From a virus, in IMG/VR virus record IMGVR_UViG_3300048790_000078, positions 1-64,000 of that record: DNA of 64,000 nt, one strand, 5' to 3'. Position numbers and translations under genes: made by a program. How positions within the stretch are numbered: the stretch's first letter is position 1; every line of letters starts with the position of its first letter. This document shows, one piece after another, positions 31,539 to 39,567 of the stretch. The notes beneath the pieces were generated by a model. The model worked only from the letters and a program-made list of their open reading frames with translations, made no database searches and was not told the origin of the DNA.

Positions 31539-32183
31539 CTACCACTGCCCCTTATCGTCAGCGGGGCAAGACGCCATTTTAACGATTTGCACGTTCGTCT
31601 GGTTGATCTGCTGGTTCAGCGTCCGCGCGTCCACATTCACGCTCATCCCCTCCACGAAGCCCATCATCCGGCCGATCTGGTATTCGAGCGCACTCATCTC
31701 CTTCAGCAAGGCATTGTCCTGCCGGAGCTCGGGAACCGCGGTCTTGCCGACCATCCGCATCTCGATCACCACGAAGCCGGTTGTGATCCCCGGCAGCTTG
31801 CGCAAGTTCGGCATCTCGCCCTGTTTGGCGCCTGTCAGCCGGCGGACCATCTCGTTGGCCGGATCCGAGTAGTTCGCGATCCTGTCGTCGCGGATCTGGC
31901 AGAGCGCCTTCCACCGGTTGTACTTCTCGCGGACCTGGCCGTCCTTGTGCGCGATCGCAATCTCGGTGTTCGTGATGTCCGCTTCACCCCGAAGGCGCCG
32001 CGCGACGTCCGTCTGGAGTTCTGCAATTCTGGCAACAATTGCAGTCTTTTGTTGCAATTTCCAGGCACTTGCATGGGCAGCGTTGGCGCTGAACCCGGCA
32101 GCTATGTATGATTCTGCTGGAGTTAGCCCTTTTGCAATCCCGTTGCAAAAAAGCTCGTGACGTTGCTTTTCAAGTACAGGCAC
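31539..32183 (-). CDS. terminase small subunit-like protein
   Basis: 214 residues. The N-terminus (KQRHELFCNGIAKGLTPAES, YIAAGFSANAAHASAWKLQQ) is the KQ-x-F-x-G-x-T-A-A-x-x-A-GYS-x-x-x-A pattern of small terminases, a helix-turn-helix that recognises the packaging site. Central helices and a polar tail follow. It is 2.5 kb upstream of terL with six small genes between, an unusual spread. Confidence 0.7.
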   Translation of the reverse strand: MPVLEKQRHELFCNGIAKGLTPAESYIAAGFSANAAHASAWKLQQKTAIVARIAELQTDVARRLRGEADITNTEIAIAHKDGQVREKYNRWKALCQIRDDRIANYSDPANEMVRRLTGAKQGEMPNLRKLPGITTGFVVIEMRMVGKTAVPELRQDNALLKEMSALEYQIGRMMGFVEGMSVNVDARTLNQQINQTNVQIVKMASCPADDKGQW

Positions 32184-32245
32184 GTCACCAGATTACCCTG
32201 GAGCGGTTTCTGGCGCATCGTCCATGCCGCATCCCTGACCGAAAA

Positions 32246-32578
32246 TCAGTCCGTACTAACGCGATAGAAATACCGCGCGGTCACTGCCGCCCATGGCGCC
32301 GCGGCCTTGAATTCGGCCTTTGTGATCTGGCAAAGGATGTAGAACGGCTGGCTCTCGAACGTGTAGGTACGCCGGCCGTCCGAGACCTGAAACTCCACCA
32401 GATAGACCTCCTGGCGCGCGTATATCGCGGATCGTTTGCGGTTACGTGGCGAGCCCACCATCGACTGCAAGAGTTTCTGGTTGCTGGTGCATACCAGATA
32501 CGGCATCCGGTTGAGGATCTCGATGGCCTTCTCGCGCGACATTTGCGGCGAGAGGGCTGTGGCTGCGGCGGCGCTCAT
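32246..32578 (-). CDS. hypothetical protein
   Basis: 110 residues. REKAIEILNRMPYLVCTSNQ is helical and the C-terminal half is strand-rich (QEVYLVEFQVSDGRRTYTFE). No family recognised. It lies between the HTH regulator and the small terminase gene. Confidence 0.5.
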   Translation of the reverse strand: MSAAAATALSPQMSREKAIEILNRMPYLVCTSNQKLLQSMVGSPRNRKRSAIYARQEVYLVEFQVSDGRRTYTFESQPFYILCQITKAEFKAAAPWAAVTARYFYRVSTD

Positions 32579-32587
32579 GCGTTCAGG

Positions 32588-32854
32588 TTAGCCGAAGAAC
32601 TTGTCCAGTGTTTCGCCATCGGACACCTCTTTCTTCGTTTTCGGCCGGCGTCGCACTTCCAGACCGATATCCGGCACTGCTTCGGCGAGCACGGCCCACG
32701 TATTGCCGACCTTGATGCCGCGGAGCTTTCCTTGTCGGAGAAGACGCTTTATCGACTCCGTGGTCTTGCCTACGTTCCGGGCCGCCACGGTGATGCTGAC
32801 GTAGTCAGGCACTGATCCGCGCTCCACTGAATACCGCCACGCGCTTAGAGGCAT
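32588..32854 (-). CDS. excisionase-type helix-turn-helix regulator
   Basis: 88 residues from ATG 32854. VSITVAARNVGKTTESIKRL followed by LRQGKLRGIKVGNTWAV is the HTH_17/MerR-like pattern (helix-turn-helix plus wing G-KVGNTW). The tail is charged. It is the first gene of the leftward packaging operon and is divergent from the plus-strand gene at 32956, so the 100-nt space between probably holds promoters it controls. Confidence 0.65.
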   Translation of the reverse strand: MPLSAWRYSVERGSVPDYVSITVAARNVGKTTESIKRLLRQGKLRGIKVGNTWAVLAEAVPDIGLEVRRRPKTKKEVSDGETLDKFFG

Positions 32855-32888
32855 TGCACAAAACAACAGTACATCACTATTTAGCGCC

Positions 32889-32918
32889 TTGCCGCAACAA
32901 AACATTCCAGGTTACACT
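32889..32918 (+). promoter_or_regulatory. possible promoter for the 32956 mini-operon
   Basis: TTGCCG (32889-32894) and TACACT (32913-32918) with an 18-nt spacer, each matching four of six consensus bases. ACAAAACA is repeated at 32858 and 32897 and may be an operator. Confidence 0.3.
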
Positions 32919-32955
32919 CGGACTTGGACAACGAATCGAGAGGAGGGCCACCAAC

Positions 32956-33207
32956 GTGCAGGATCAAAACCGCGATATGCAAATCCATCCTTCCGTCCAG
33001 CCGTCCACCCCGCGATACGTTGTTCGAGTGTCGCGGGTGTTGACGTGCGCCTCCGATCGCGGCACGGTGCAGATCCTGTCTCAGCCGTCGCCGACAGCTG
33101 AGCGCGAGCTCACCATCCAGCACGAGGACTTCGCTACCTGCCGGAAGTGCTTCGGTGAAGCGGGTCACCACCTCGACTCTTGCCCGGCGGTGCTGCAATG
33201 CCTGTGA
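32956..33207 (+). CDS. small plus-strand protein with CxxC
   Basis: 83 residues from GTG 32956, chosen because GAGGAGGG lies 9 nt upstream. The fold-like stretch YVVRVSRVLTCASDRGTVQI and the end FATCRKCFGEAGHHLDSCP suggest a zinc site. Isolated from the large plus-strand operon and divergent from the HTH gene. Function unknown. Confidence 0.55.
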   Translation: MQDQNRDMQIHPSVQPSTPRYVVRVSRVLTCASDRGTVQILSQPSPTAERELTIQHEDFATCRKCFGEAGHHLDSCPAVLQCL

Positions 33208-33359
33208 AACCGGCCTGTACGACAGCCGAGCGGGTTTACGGGCCTTGCGCTTCCGGTGGCGGCGTCGAGGGCGCTCACTCCACCCCACCGGTCGCGCACG
33301 TTGTGGATGGGCACGCGTTCTGTCCTCAGTGCTGTCCGAACTGCGCCGCGCGGCCTTAA
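33198..33359 (+). CDS. short Cys-rich protein
   Basis: 53 residues. The ATG lies inside the end of the previous gene (10-nt overlap), implying coupled translation. The C-terminus GHAFCPQCCPNCAARP carries two CxxC pairs. Function unknown. Confidence 0.5.
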   Translation: MPVKPACTTAERVYGPCASGGGVEGAHSTPPVAHVVDGHAFCPQCCPNCAARP

Positions 33360-33392
33360 ACCTGCCGCACCAGAATCGCTGAGTTCCTTCAA

Positions 33393-33411
33393 AGGGCCGG
33401 GAACCGGCCTT
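33393..33411. terminator. hairpin between converging genes
   Basis: GGCCGG (33395-33400) and CCGGCC (33404-33409) with a 3-nt loop, extended by A-T and G-T pairs. There is only a weak T run on either side. It lies between a plus-strand mini-operon and a minus-strand gene that end toward each other. Confidence 0.35.
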
Positions 33412-33473
33412 CGGGCGCTAACGTGGGCGTTGTAATGCCGTGCGTGGCCTGAGAAGCAAGATGATTTGCGTGT

Positions 33474-34112
33474 TCACTCCGTCATTTGTTGGCTTCGGAC
33501 AAATACCGCCGAATAATGCGTCATCTGCTGTGCCCATCCGCAGTGGTAGCAGGTCCAGTTTGAGATCCGGTACCCGCGGAGCCCCGCCAGCTTCTCCATC
33601 TGGAACCGGCATACCTCGGCATACCGCCTATGCAGGTGATCGTTACCGAAGTGGTCCACGGCGCCTGTCTTTTGCAGCGATTTAGATTCCCAGCCTGATT
33701 TCCCGCAGAGATACTGCCGCAGCCCATCGGTAACCACCATGGCGAGGATCGGCGGAAAGGCCCGCGACGACGTGAAGAAGCCTTCGAGAAGAGGATTCGG
33801 ATCACCCCATGGATCCACGTCGACGAAGTTGACCTGCAGGTGGGCCCCGGCGCCCTTTGCCACCGCGGCGACGCTGTCAGCCCGATAGACGGCCCAGCCC
33901 GGCCGCTGCTTTGCCAGCGCTTCGCACTTTTCCGGATCCTTCTCGATCACCACGCCGCTCTCCACGTCGCTGTAGCAGGCCTTCCAGATCTCTCCGAAGC
34001 CTCCGTTCGTCTCCATCACCACCGGACGCACCGGAAGCGCCCGGAGCGCGGCACGCCGCAGGTTCACTTTGAGCAGGATGGTCGCGTTGTCTTTTTTTGG
34101 CGCGGTCGGCAT
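33474..34112 (-). CDS. class I SAM methyltransferase-like protein with DPWG motif
   Basis: 212 residues. METNGGFGEIWKACYSD resembles the SAM-binding loop, VVIEKDPEKCEAL the acidic second strand, and NFVDVDPWGDPNPL a DPWG/DPFG-type catalytic motif as in tRNA guanine dimethyltransferases (Trm1-like). LAMVVTDGLRQYLCGKSGW follows. CYHCGW near the C-terminus may bind zinc. The substrate (tRNA or DNA) is unknown. It abuts the ParB-like gene by a one-base overlap. Confidence 0.6.
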   Translation of the reverse strand: MPTAPKKDNATILLKVNLRRAALRALPVRPVVMETNGGFGEIWKACYSDVESGVVIEKDPEKCEALAKQRPGWAVYRADSVAAVAKGAGAHLQVNFVDVDPWGDPNPLLEGFFTSSRAFPPILAMVVTDGLRQYLCGKSGWESKSLQKTGAVDHFGNDHLHRRYAEVCRFQMEKLAGLRGYRISNWTCYHCGWAQQMTHYSAVFVRSQQMTE

Positions 34113-34760
34113 TACTGGAGGCTGATCCCGCCAACCTCGGCGTTCTTCGCTCGGATGTAGGCCTGGCAGATCTCCATCACCGCCGCCGCCCTGGTCGACT
34201 GCCCGGCCAACCTGATGGCTTCCTCGAACGCTGCCAGCGATTGCATGTACACCACCACATGCAGCATTTTATCCCGATCCGCGTTCCTCGAAGCATGCCC
34301 CGGGCCGGCGGCCGGGCCCCCAGCCGCGCCAGCGATCATCTCCCCGAGCTCCTCTGGGTCGAAGCCGGTTAACGACAAATCAAAGCCGATTTCACTCAGA
34401 TCCGCCATTTCGCCGGCGAGCAGGCCGACGTCGAACTCTGCTTCGGAGTGGGATCGGTTTTCCATTATCCGAAGCCCACGGATCTTCTCCGGCGACAGCC
34501 CGCGCGCGACGTGCACCGGCACGGTCTTCAGCCCCAGCTTGATCGAAGCCAGCCTTCTGACGTGCCCGATGACTATAACCCCGCTTTCCTCGACAACGAT
34601 CGGCTGCACGAACCCGTAGGCCTGAATGCTGGCGGCCACCTTGTCGATTGCCGATTGCGGTATCACCCGCGCATTTTTCTTGTACGGGCGTTAGACGTTC
34701 GATCTCCCAGATCTCGATGGACAGATCGGCGGATGGGGACGGCGGGCGCGCGGCTGACAT
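34112..34760 (-). CDS. ParB/Srx-like protein with a one-base frameshift
   Basis: ATG 34760 opens a frame (MSAARPPSPS, then EIWEIERLTP) that breaks at about 34685; the rest (YKKNARVIPQSAIDKVAASI, YGFVQPIVV, VIGHVRRLASIKLG) continues one frame over to 34112. Dropping one base gives ERLRPYKKNARVIPQS, the exact ParB box I-like motif. GHVRR and ENRSHSEAEFD are the later ParB motifs. The extra base sits in CGTTAGACG on the plus strand; without it the sequence would be CGTAGACG, the local 8-mer repeat. Sequencing error, recoding or a real mutation are all possible. Confidence 0.65.
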
Positions 34761-34879
34761 TCGACTTCCAGTATGTCCTGGTGATCATAGACGGCGCAAA
34801 CCTGGAGGGTTCCAAAGTCTTCCATTGGGCGGGTTTTCCAATGGCGCGATGGCGGGTTACCAAAGCAGGCCAGTTTCTA

Positions 34880-35240
34880 CAAGCATAGGAGCCAATCCGT
34901 AGACGTACCGGCTCAAACCCACGCCAATTCACCTGTCGGACGGCTCCAAACCTATCAAAACAAAGGGTTTACTGGAGTCCAAAATAAGGCTCTCAAGTCA
35001 CTCATTCTAAAGGGTTTAGAGATTTCCACAGTTTCGGCTAGTTTTCCACATTTCGGGCGGAATTGTGCACAGGAAATCCACAGTCAGCAGGCTGAAAATC
35101 GCTTCTAAGTAACTCAAAACAAAGCGTTTAACAAAACTTGTGGATAACTCAGAATTCTACAGCCAGGGCGGTTTTCATCCTCGGTTTCAGGGTATTCTAT
35201 AAGAGTAGTAAGTAATACAAAACAAACGGGTTACGACACG
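34880..35240. other. probable replication origin
   Basis: A DnaA-box-like cluster: ATTTCCACA (35022), TTTTCCACA (35042), AAATCCACA (35074) and a perfect TGTGGATAA (35039-relative copy at 35139-35147), with TGTGCACAG nearby. Three 16-bp direct repeats (iterons) lie in and around it. The surrounding sequence is AT-richer than the genes. It sits at the switch from leftward to rightward transcription. The stretch 34761-34879 holds nothing else I can name. Confidence 0.6.
34956..35233 (+). repeat. three iteron-like direct repeats
   Basis: CAAAACAAAGGGTTTA (34956-34971), CAAAACAAAGCGTTTA (35115-35130) and CAAAACAAACGGGTTA (35218-35233). A partial copy AAAGGGTTTA is at 35009-35018. They flank the DnaA-box cluster. 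Confidence 0.7.
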
Positions 35241-35285
35241 CGGCGCGGCTTTTTTTGCGCGTCGGGACGGCCAGGACGGCGTCTA

Positions 35286-35519
35286 GTGACTCCTCGGCAA
35301 TTTGATCTTTCACAATTCGACAACCAAAGCGAGACTAGGCGCATACGCGTCCTGTGGTCGCGGAAACCATTTCAACGGGTTTTAGATGTTGACGGGGAGA
35401 ATATCTCACTAACCTATCGTCATAAGTCCTGGCAGTCTCCAGGCTGGCGAGCAGGGCCCTGGATTAGAGAACACCCAAACCAACAGAATCTCAGTCCCAA
35501 GACTTTGCGGACGTCCTGA
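35286..35519 (+). CDS. doubtful small ORF in the origin region
   Basis: 77 residues from GTG 35286 (TPRQFDLSQFDNQSETRR, then VDGENISLTYRHKSWQSPGW). The sequence looks somewhat protein-like but there is no ribosome-binding site and codon use differs from the neighbours. It may be chance. From 35520 to 36134 I see no gene; TTGACA occurs at 35687 and 35750 without a convincing -10 partner. Confidence 0.25.
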   Translation: MTPRQFDLSQFDNQSETRRIRVLWSRKPFQRVLDVDGENISLTYRHKSWQSPGWRAGPWIREHPNQQNLSPKTLRTS

Positions 35520-36134
35520 GAGATTGTTTCCTGCCCTGGGAAGTGACCAACTGTAAAGAGCGTATTTGAGCCTAACAAGGGCGTATATAGGGTAGTTTCC
35601 CAAGCGGGAGATATCGGGCGGATTCTTCGTTCGGTCCTACAGACTATAGCCTGGCACGCGTCGCGCGGGTTTGTCGAGACAGATATTTGACAACTAAATA
35701 GAGCTCTGAAATCATGGACTTAGAACGTATGAGTGCTTTTTGTCGCGGTTTGACAGAATGACAAGGCGGCGACTCCATGAGGCGAGCAAACCTTCAAATC
35801 AGCGTATAGGCGAGAGCCTTTTGATTCCGACGAAATGATGTATCCCTCGCGGGTGTTTTCGGTTATGTTGCGAGCATTGAGAGACAGGAAAAGTTTACTC
35901 CCAATAGCCAATAGCCGGAGCCTTCATAGTTGCGTCAACAGTAATCAGCGCGAGATTTGACGGCCGGTTGAGAGCCGGTCGAAATGTTCCAGGGCGGACG
36001 CATAAGGCGAAAGGCATCGCAGCGTCCAAACTGGAAAATGATCCGAGAAATTGCTACCTCCCCGTGGTTCGGATCGTAAACGTCAGCCGCGCGGCTTGAC
36101 GGCCAAATGCAAACCCTCCCGAAAGGCAAAATCC

Positions 36135-36263
36135 ATGAAACGAAATATCGCAATAGCTATGCAAGCCCGTGCTGCCAAAATCATCCGCCTGAATCAGATG
36201 CGGCGCAATTCCCGTGTAATCTCCAAGCATTCGGTCGTGCCAGCGACCCACGGAAAAGCGTAG
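36135..36263 (+). CDS. small basic protein, first gene of the rightward operon
   Basis: 42 residues, basic (MKRNIAIAMQARAAKIIRLN), preceded by CCCGAAAGG at good spacing. Its TAG stop lies inside a CGTAGACG copy. Function unknown. Confidence 0.5.
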   Translation: MKRNIAIAMQARAAKIIRLNQMRRNSRVISKHSVVPATHGKA

Positions 36264-36398
36264 ACGCGCCATGCGGGCCGGATGGCCGGTCCGCTTTCAA
36301 ATGTCCATCAAAACACCAGCTTCCCCGCAGCGATGGACGGGCAACGGAGCGTAGACGTTCCGGCAATGGTGAACCTTCCCGAAAGTGAACAAACGAAC

Positions 36399-36869
36399 AT
36401 GAAAACGACTGACCTGCAGTTCAAGAATGAAACCTCAGACAAGACCTATACCGTCGCGATCGACGGCCTGGAGGTGCTCTACATCTTCGGCAAGCGCGAA
36501 GGAACGAAGACGACCATGTTCCAGATCGCGGATGACAAGGCGGAAGCCCGCCAGCTCCATGACGATTGCGTCAAAGGCCTGCTGAAGAAAGGCTACACGC
36601 TGGCGGCCGGTTCGGTGGCGCCGAAGACTCCGACCGATATCGCGGAGTTCCGGCGGGCCGCGGCTCTGAAAGCATGGGCGACCATGCGCGCCAACGGCAT
36701 CAAGCCGGCGGAAGCGAAAGTGAAACGCTCGGAACCCATGACGGCGGAGGAACGCTCGGACGCAGCGAAGCGCGCCTGGATCACCATTCGGGCGAATCGC
36801 GAAGCGGCTGCCAAAGCGGTCAAGGCCGAGGCGCGCGCGGCGAAGAAGCTCGCGAAGGTCGCGGCGTAG
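36399..36869 (+). CDS. WGR-like protein with basic tail
   Basis: 156 residues from ATG 36399; the leader CTTCCCGAAAGTGA is shared with other early genes. Residues 14-66 (KTYTVAIDGLEVLYIFGKRE, GTKTTMFQIADDKAEA) resemble a degenerate WGR domain, with FGKREGT in place of WGRIGT, ending KGY. The rest is basic and Ala-rich; ERSDAAKRAW also occurs at the end of the clamp-loader-like protein. Likely nucleic-acid binding. The stop codon is inside a CGTAGACG copy. Confidence 0.55.
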   Translation: MKTTDLQFKNETSDKTYTVAIDGLEVLYIFGKREGTKTTMFQIADDKAEARQLHDDCVKGLLKKGYTLAAGSVAPKTPTDIAEFRRAAALKAWATMRANGIKPAEAKVKRSEPMTAEERSDAAKRAWITIRANREAAAKAVKAEARAAKKLAKVAA

Positions 36870-36889
36870 ACGTTTCGATCCTGTAGTGC

Positions 36890-36918
36890 CCGGGCGGTGA
36901 GTTTACCCGCCCGGTTTT
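36890..36918 (+). terminator. rho-independent terminator
   Basis: CCGGGCGG (36890-36897) pairs with CCGCCCGG (36907-36914), 9-nt loop, followed by TTTT. It follows the WGR-like gene, so the genes from 37005 on need read-through or a new promoter. Confidence 0.65.
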
Positions 36919-37004
36919 CCAATGCCTGCAAAATCGCAGCCTTCCCGTGGCGCAGGTGATCTGTTACCAATGCGAAACCTTCCGAAAGTGAGATCCATCC
37001 ATCC

Positions 37005-37214
37005 ATGACCGCTTCAATGAAATCCCGCGCGGATCGCGCGACCATCGACCTGATTCGCATGTCGGCGAGCAAGCTCGTAGACGACACGAAAATTCATCTG
37101 GTGACACCGCTTCGCCCGCCCATGAAGCCGGCGACGGCCACCATCGGCGAATGCCTGGCGTTTGCCGGCCGCCTGGGGCAGTTCTCCAGCGTCACGATTC
37201 AGGCGGTGCGCTGA
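37005..37214 (+). CDS. small hypothetical protein
   Basis: 69 residues from ATG 37005. The leader has CTTCCGAAAGTGA and CCATCCATCC right before the ATG. Helical and basic N-terminus, LVDDT encoded over a CGTAGACG copy. Function unknown. Confidence 0.5.
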   Translation: MTASMKSRADRATIDLIRMSASKLVDDTKIHLVTPLRPPMKPATATIGECLAFAGRLGQFSSVTIQAVR

Positions 37215-37215
37215 C

Positions 37216-37581
37216 ATGGCGATTTCCTCCTTCCGCTCCGAAAGCATTATCGAACTCCTGCAGTATGAGGGGATCAAGAACGAACGGGACTTCGCCAACT
37301 GGTGCGCGGAGCGCCGGCAAAAAGGCGAGTCCCGCTTCTCGACTCTGAAGCGGATCTTCGGCGAGGTCAACGCTCACCGGATCATGCGCGTGGTCGAGGT
37401 CGCAAGCTGGAAGCTCGTAGACGTTCGCAAGAAGCGCGCGGCGATCAAGCGTACTGCCAGAACCATAGCGGCCACGCGGCGCGACCTGAAGGGCATCCGG
37501 CGCCAACTGATTCCGGCCGATGAGCGGTTGGATCTCAACCTGGTCGATTACTACTACACCCGCGAAATGGGCGGAGCGTAG
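37216..37581 (+). CDS. small basic helical protein
   Basis: 121 residues from ATG 37216, one base after the previous stop. Basic and helical (RDFANWCAERRQKGESRFST; KKRAAIKRTARTIAATRRDL), so perhaps nucleic-acid binding. It holds one CGTAGACG copy inside and a second over its stop. Confidence 0.55.
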   Translation: MAISSFRSESIIELLQYEGIKNERDFANWCAERRQKGESRFSTLKRIFGEVNAHRIMRVVEVASWKLVDVRKKRAAIKRTARTIAATRRDLKGIRRQLIPADERLDLNLVDYYYTREMGGA

Positions 37582-37586
37582 ACGTC

Positions 37587-37928
37587 ATGGCGATGCGTCC
37601 TTCGATCCGGCGGGAACTCAACAAAGCCCGCGAGCTGCTGCGCTTCATGCTGCGCGGCCAGCGCTGCTACTTCTGTCATGGCCCGCTCATCGAACCGGAG
37701 AAAGTGGTCCGGGACGGTGACGGGACGGCCGAACCGCTGGCCTTGGCGGTAACGATCCATCACAAATCGGGTGACCACTCAGATAACAGCGCGGGCAATA
37801 CCGTGCTGAGTCACTTCTCATGCCACAAAAGCCACCATGCAAAGCACATGGTCCGGGCCGGTGGCAAGTTCCACAAGCAGGGCGCGGCTGTTCTCGTAGA
37901 CGCGCCAAAACGGAGGAAAGCAGCATGA
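37587..37928 (+). CDS. HNH nuclease-like protein
   Basis: 113 residues. CYFCHGPL, then TIHHKSGDHSDNSAGN and LSHFSCHKSHHAK give the HNH pattern (C-x-x-C, HH, N, C-H-x-x-H) with zinc ligands. A phage-type small HNH enzyme; target unknown. It starts 5 nt after the previous stop and ends in ATGA. Confidence 0.7.
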   Translation: MAMRPSIRRELNKARELLRFMLRGQRCYFCHGPLIEPEKVVRDGDGTAEPLALAVTIHHKSGDHSDNSAGNTVLSHFSCHKSHHAKHMVRAGGKFHKQGAAVLVDAPKRRKAA

Positions 37929-38281
37929 CGAAACCATGGGAATGCCCGCTCTGCTTCTGCGAAGGGAAGCACGCCGATAGGTGTGAGGCTGGACACCTGA
38001 CGAAACCTCCGGCCGCACCGACCGTTCACATGAACGGTACAGGCTGGAAGGATCTTTACAGTCAGATGGAGGATGCCGCACAGGCGCTCAGCGCAGCAAT
38101 CGTTACGATGCGCGCAGCCTGCCCGAATGGCCGGGACTACTATGTACAGTCCCCCGGCGCCACGGAGATCGCGCAGAACGAACACTGGGAACGCATCCGT
38201 AAAATCATGGCCGTCAAAACTGAGCTCGAACTGGTATGGATGGCGATCTCGGATCAGGAACCGAAACGGAGGACAACGTAG
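37925..38281 (+). CDS. zinc-finger hypothetical protein
   Basis: 118 residues from ATG 37925 (ATGA overlap). CPLCFCEGKHADRCEAGH is a Cys/His cluster near the N-terminus, followed by helices (DLYSQMEDAAQALSAAIVTM). Function unknown. Its stop is inside a CGTAGACG copy. Confidence 0.55.
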   Translation: MTKPWECPLCFCEGKHADRCEAGHLTKPPAAPTVHMNGTGWKDLYSQMEDAAQALSAAIVTMRAACPNGRDYYVQSPGATEIAQNEHWERIRKIMAVKTELELVWMAISDQEPKRRTT

Positions 38282-38285
38282 ACGC

Positions 38286-38477
38286 ATGAACTTCACGCTC
38301 ACCCTGAACCTGAATCCCGGCACCACGTATGCCGAAATCCAGCGGCAAGTGTTCATCGCAGCAAGCAAGCTGCCGGTGGATTCGAGCAAGCCGGGCGGCA
38401 AAGAAGAGATCCACTTCTTCTGGCCGGGCCGCGACGGAGCCGAAGACGTATCCGGCCAGTGGGTAATCGACAAGTGA
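38286..38477 (+). CDS. small hypothetical protein
   Basis: 63 residues, starting 4 nt after the previous stop. Beta-alpha-beta look (NFTLTLNLNPGTTYAEIQRQ). Function unknown; joined to the ASCH gene by a GTGA overlap. Confidence 0.5.
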   Translation: MNFTLTLNLNPGTTYAEIQRQVFIAASKLPVDSSKPGGKEEIHFFWPGRDGAEDVSGQWVIDK

Positions 38478-38902
38478 AAACCCCGCGCATCATCTCTATT
38501 CGCCAGCCTTGGGCATGGGCGATAACCTCGGGCGATATCCCTGCGGACCTGCGGAAGGATTTGGAGAACCGCAACTGGAAAACGAACTACCGCGGGCCGC
38601 TTCTGGTCCATGCCAGCCTGAAACCGGATCGGCGTATCCCCGAAGTGGTATCGTTTCTCGAAATGGCAACGGGCCTTGAACTGCCGGCGCCCGCGGATCT
38701 CCCGCTCGGCGGCATCGTTGGGCGGACCAATCTCGTAGACGTTGTGAGCAAATCGAAGTCGCACTGGTTCTTTGGCCGGTACGGCTTCGTTCTGCGCGAC
38801 TCGAAACCTCTGCCGTTCATCCCCTGCAAAGGGCAGCTCGGCATCTATTACCCCGACAGCGAACTGCTGGTCGCACTTCGCAAGAAAGGAATCATCCGAT
38901 GA
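38474..38902 (+). CDS. ASCH-domain protein
   Basis: 142 residues from GTG 38474 (GTGA overlap). IISIRQPWAWAITSG, ENRNWKTNYRGPLLVHAS and GGIVGRTNLVDVV match the ASCH fold, which binds RNA or acts on modified nucleosides. Phages often carry it; the substrate here is unknown. Confidence 0.8.
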   Translation: MKTPRIISIRQPWAWAITSGDIPADLRKDLENRNWKTNYRGPLLVHASLKPDRRIPEVVSFLEMATGLELPAPADLPLGGIVGRTNLVDVVSKSKSHWFFGRYGFVLRDSKPLPFIPCKGQLGIYYPDSELLVALRKKGIIR

Positions 38903-39123
38903 CATCGCAAATGCCGGCGCTTCCAACCGATCTGCCGCTGTTCGCTGAGCCGGAATGTCCCTGCGGCTTCGCGCACGCCACACTGAAGCGCCTCATGCTG
39001 CGCGAGCGCCGCACGCTGGCCGAATGCCAGGCCAGTAACCATCCGGCAGCCGAAGACATGGCCGCTGGCGTAGACGCCCGCTGCGCGAAGCTGCAATGGC
39101 ATCTGGACGGTGGCTGCGCATGA
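38899..39123 (+). CDS. small protein with clamp-motif-like N-terminus
   Basis: 74 residues, ATGA overlap. LPTDLPLFAEPECPCG near the start contains DLPLF, similar to beta-clamp binding peptides, and a CPC pair. The rest is helical. Function unknown. Confidence 0.5.
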   Translation: MTSQMPALPTDLPLFAEPECPCGFAHATLKRLMLRERRTLAECQASNHPAAEDMAAGVDARCAKLQWHLDGGCA

Positions 39124-39406
39124 GCTACCCTGTCCATCCTGCGAGCTGACGGCCCCGCTGAGGACTGGCGGGATCGTTGGGCACGTTCTGGAGTGCTTCG
39201 GATGCGGGCGCAAGGTTTGCGTCCCGGTCGGCACGCCGGTATTCGATCTGGGAACGCAGCGGATCGTAGACGCTGCGCCTCCCGTCGAGCATACCGACTT
39301 CAGCTATCTCCGCTTCACCTGGCGGAAAGGCAAGGGCACTGTACGGCGCATGGTGTCCGGTAAAGATCGCGCCGCTCAACTCGATTACCTTCTGGAGGCT
39401 GCATGA
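39110..39406 (+). CDS. zinc-ribbon protein
   Basis: 98 residues from GTG 39110, overlapping the previous gene by 14 nt; the ATG at 39119 is in a frame that stops after nine codons. CPSCELTAPL and CFGCGRKVCV form a zinc ribbon. Function unknown. Confidence 0.5.
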   Translation: MAAHELPCPSCELTAPLRTGGIVGHVLECFGCGRKVCVPVGTPVFDLGTQRIVDAAPPVEHTDFSYLRFTWRKGKGTVRRMVSGKDRAAQLDYLLEAA

Positions 39407-39567
39407 ACTCGTTACCGATCTGGCGCATCTTTAACTACCTCGCGAAAACATGGTACGACCTGCCGACCGCGCGGATGGATGAATTCGACGGCTGGTATCC
39501 TCCGGCCATAAGCGCCGTCTGGAGCATGGCCAACGCTCAGGAACTCGAAAGACGGGCAACCTCATGA
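39403..39567 (+). CDS. small aromatic-rich protein
   Basis: 54 residues with ATGA overlaps at both ends, beginning MNSLPIWRIFNYLAKTWYDL. Trp-rich. Function unknown. Confidence 0.5.
   Translation: MNSLPIWRIFNYLAKTWYDLPTARMDEFDGWYPPAISAVWSMANAQELERRATS

Noticed and set aside
35720-36272. Small minus-strand frames in the origin region
   Set aside because: No ribosome sites, unusual codon use and no protein-like pattern.
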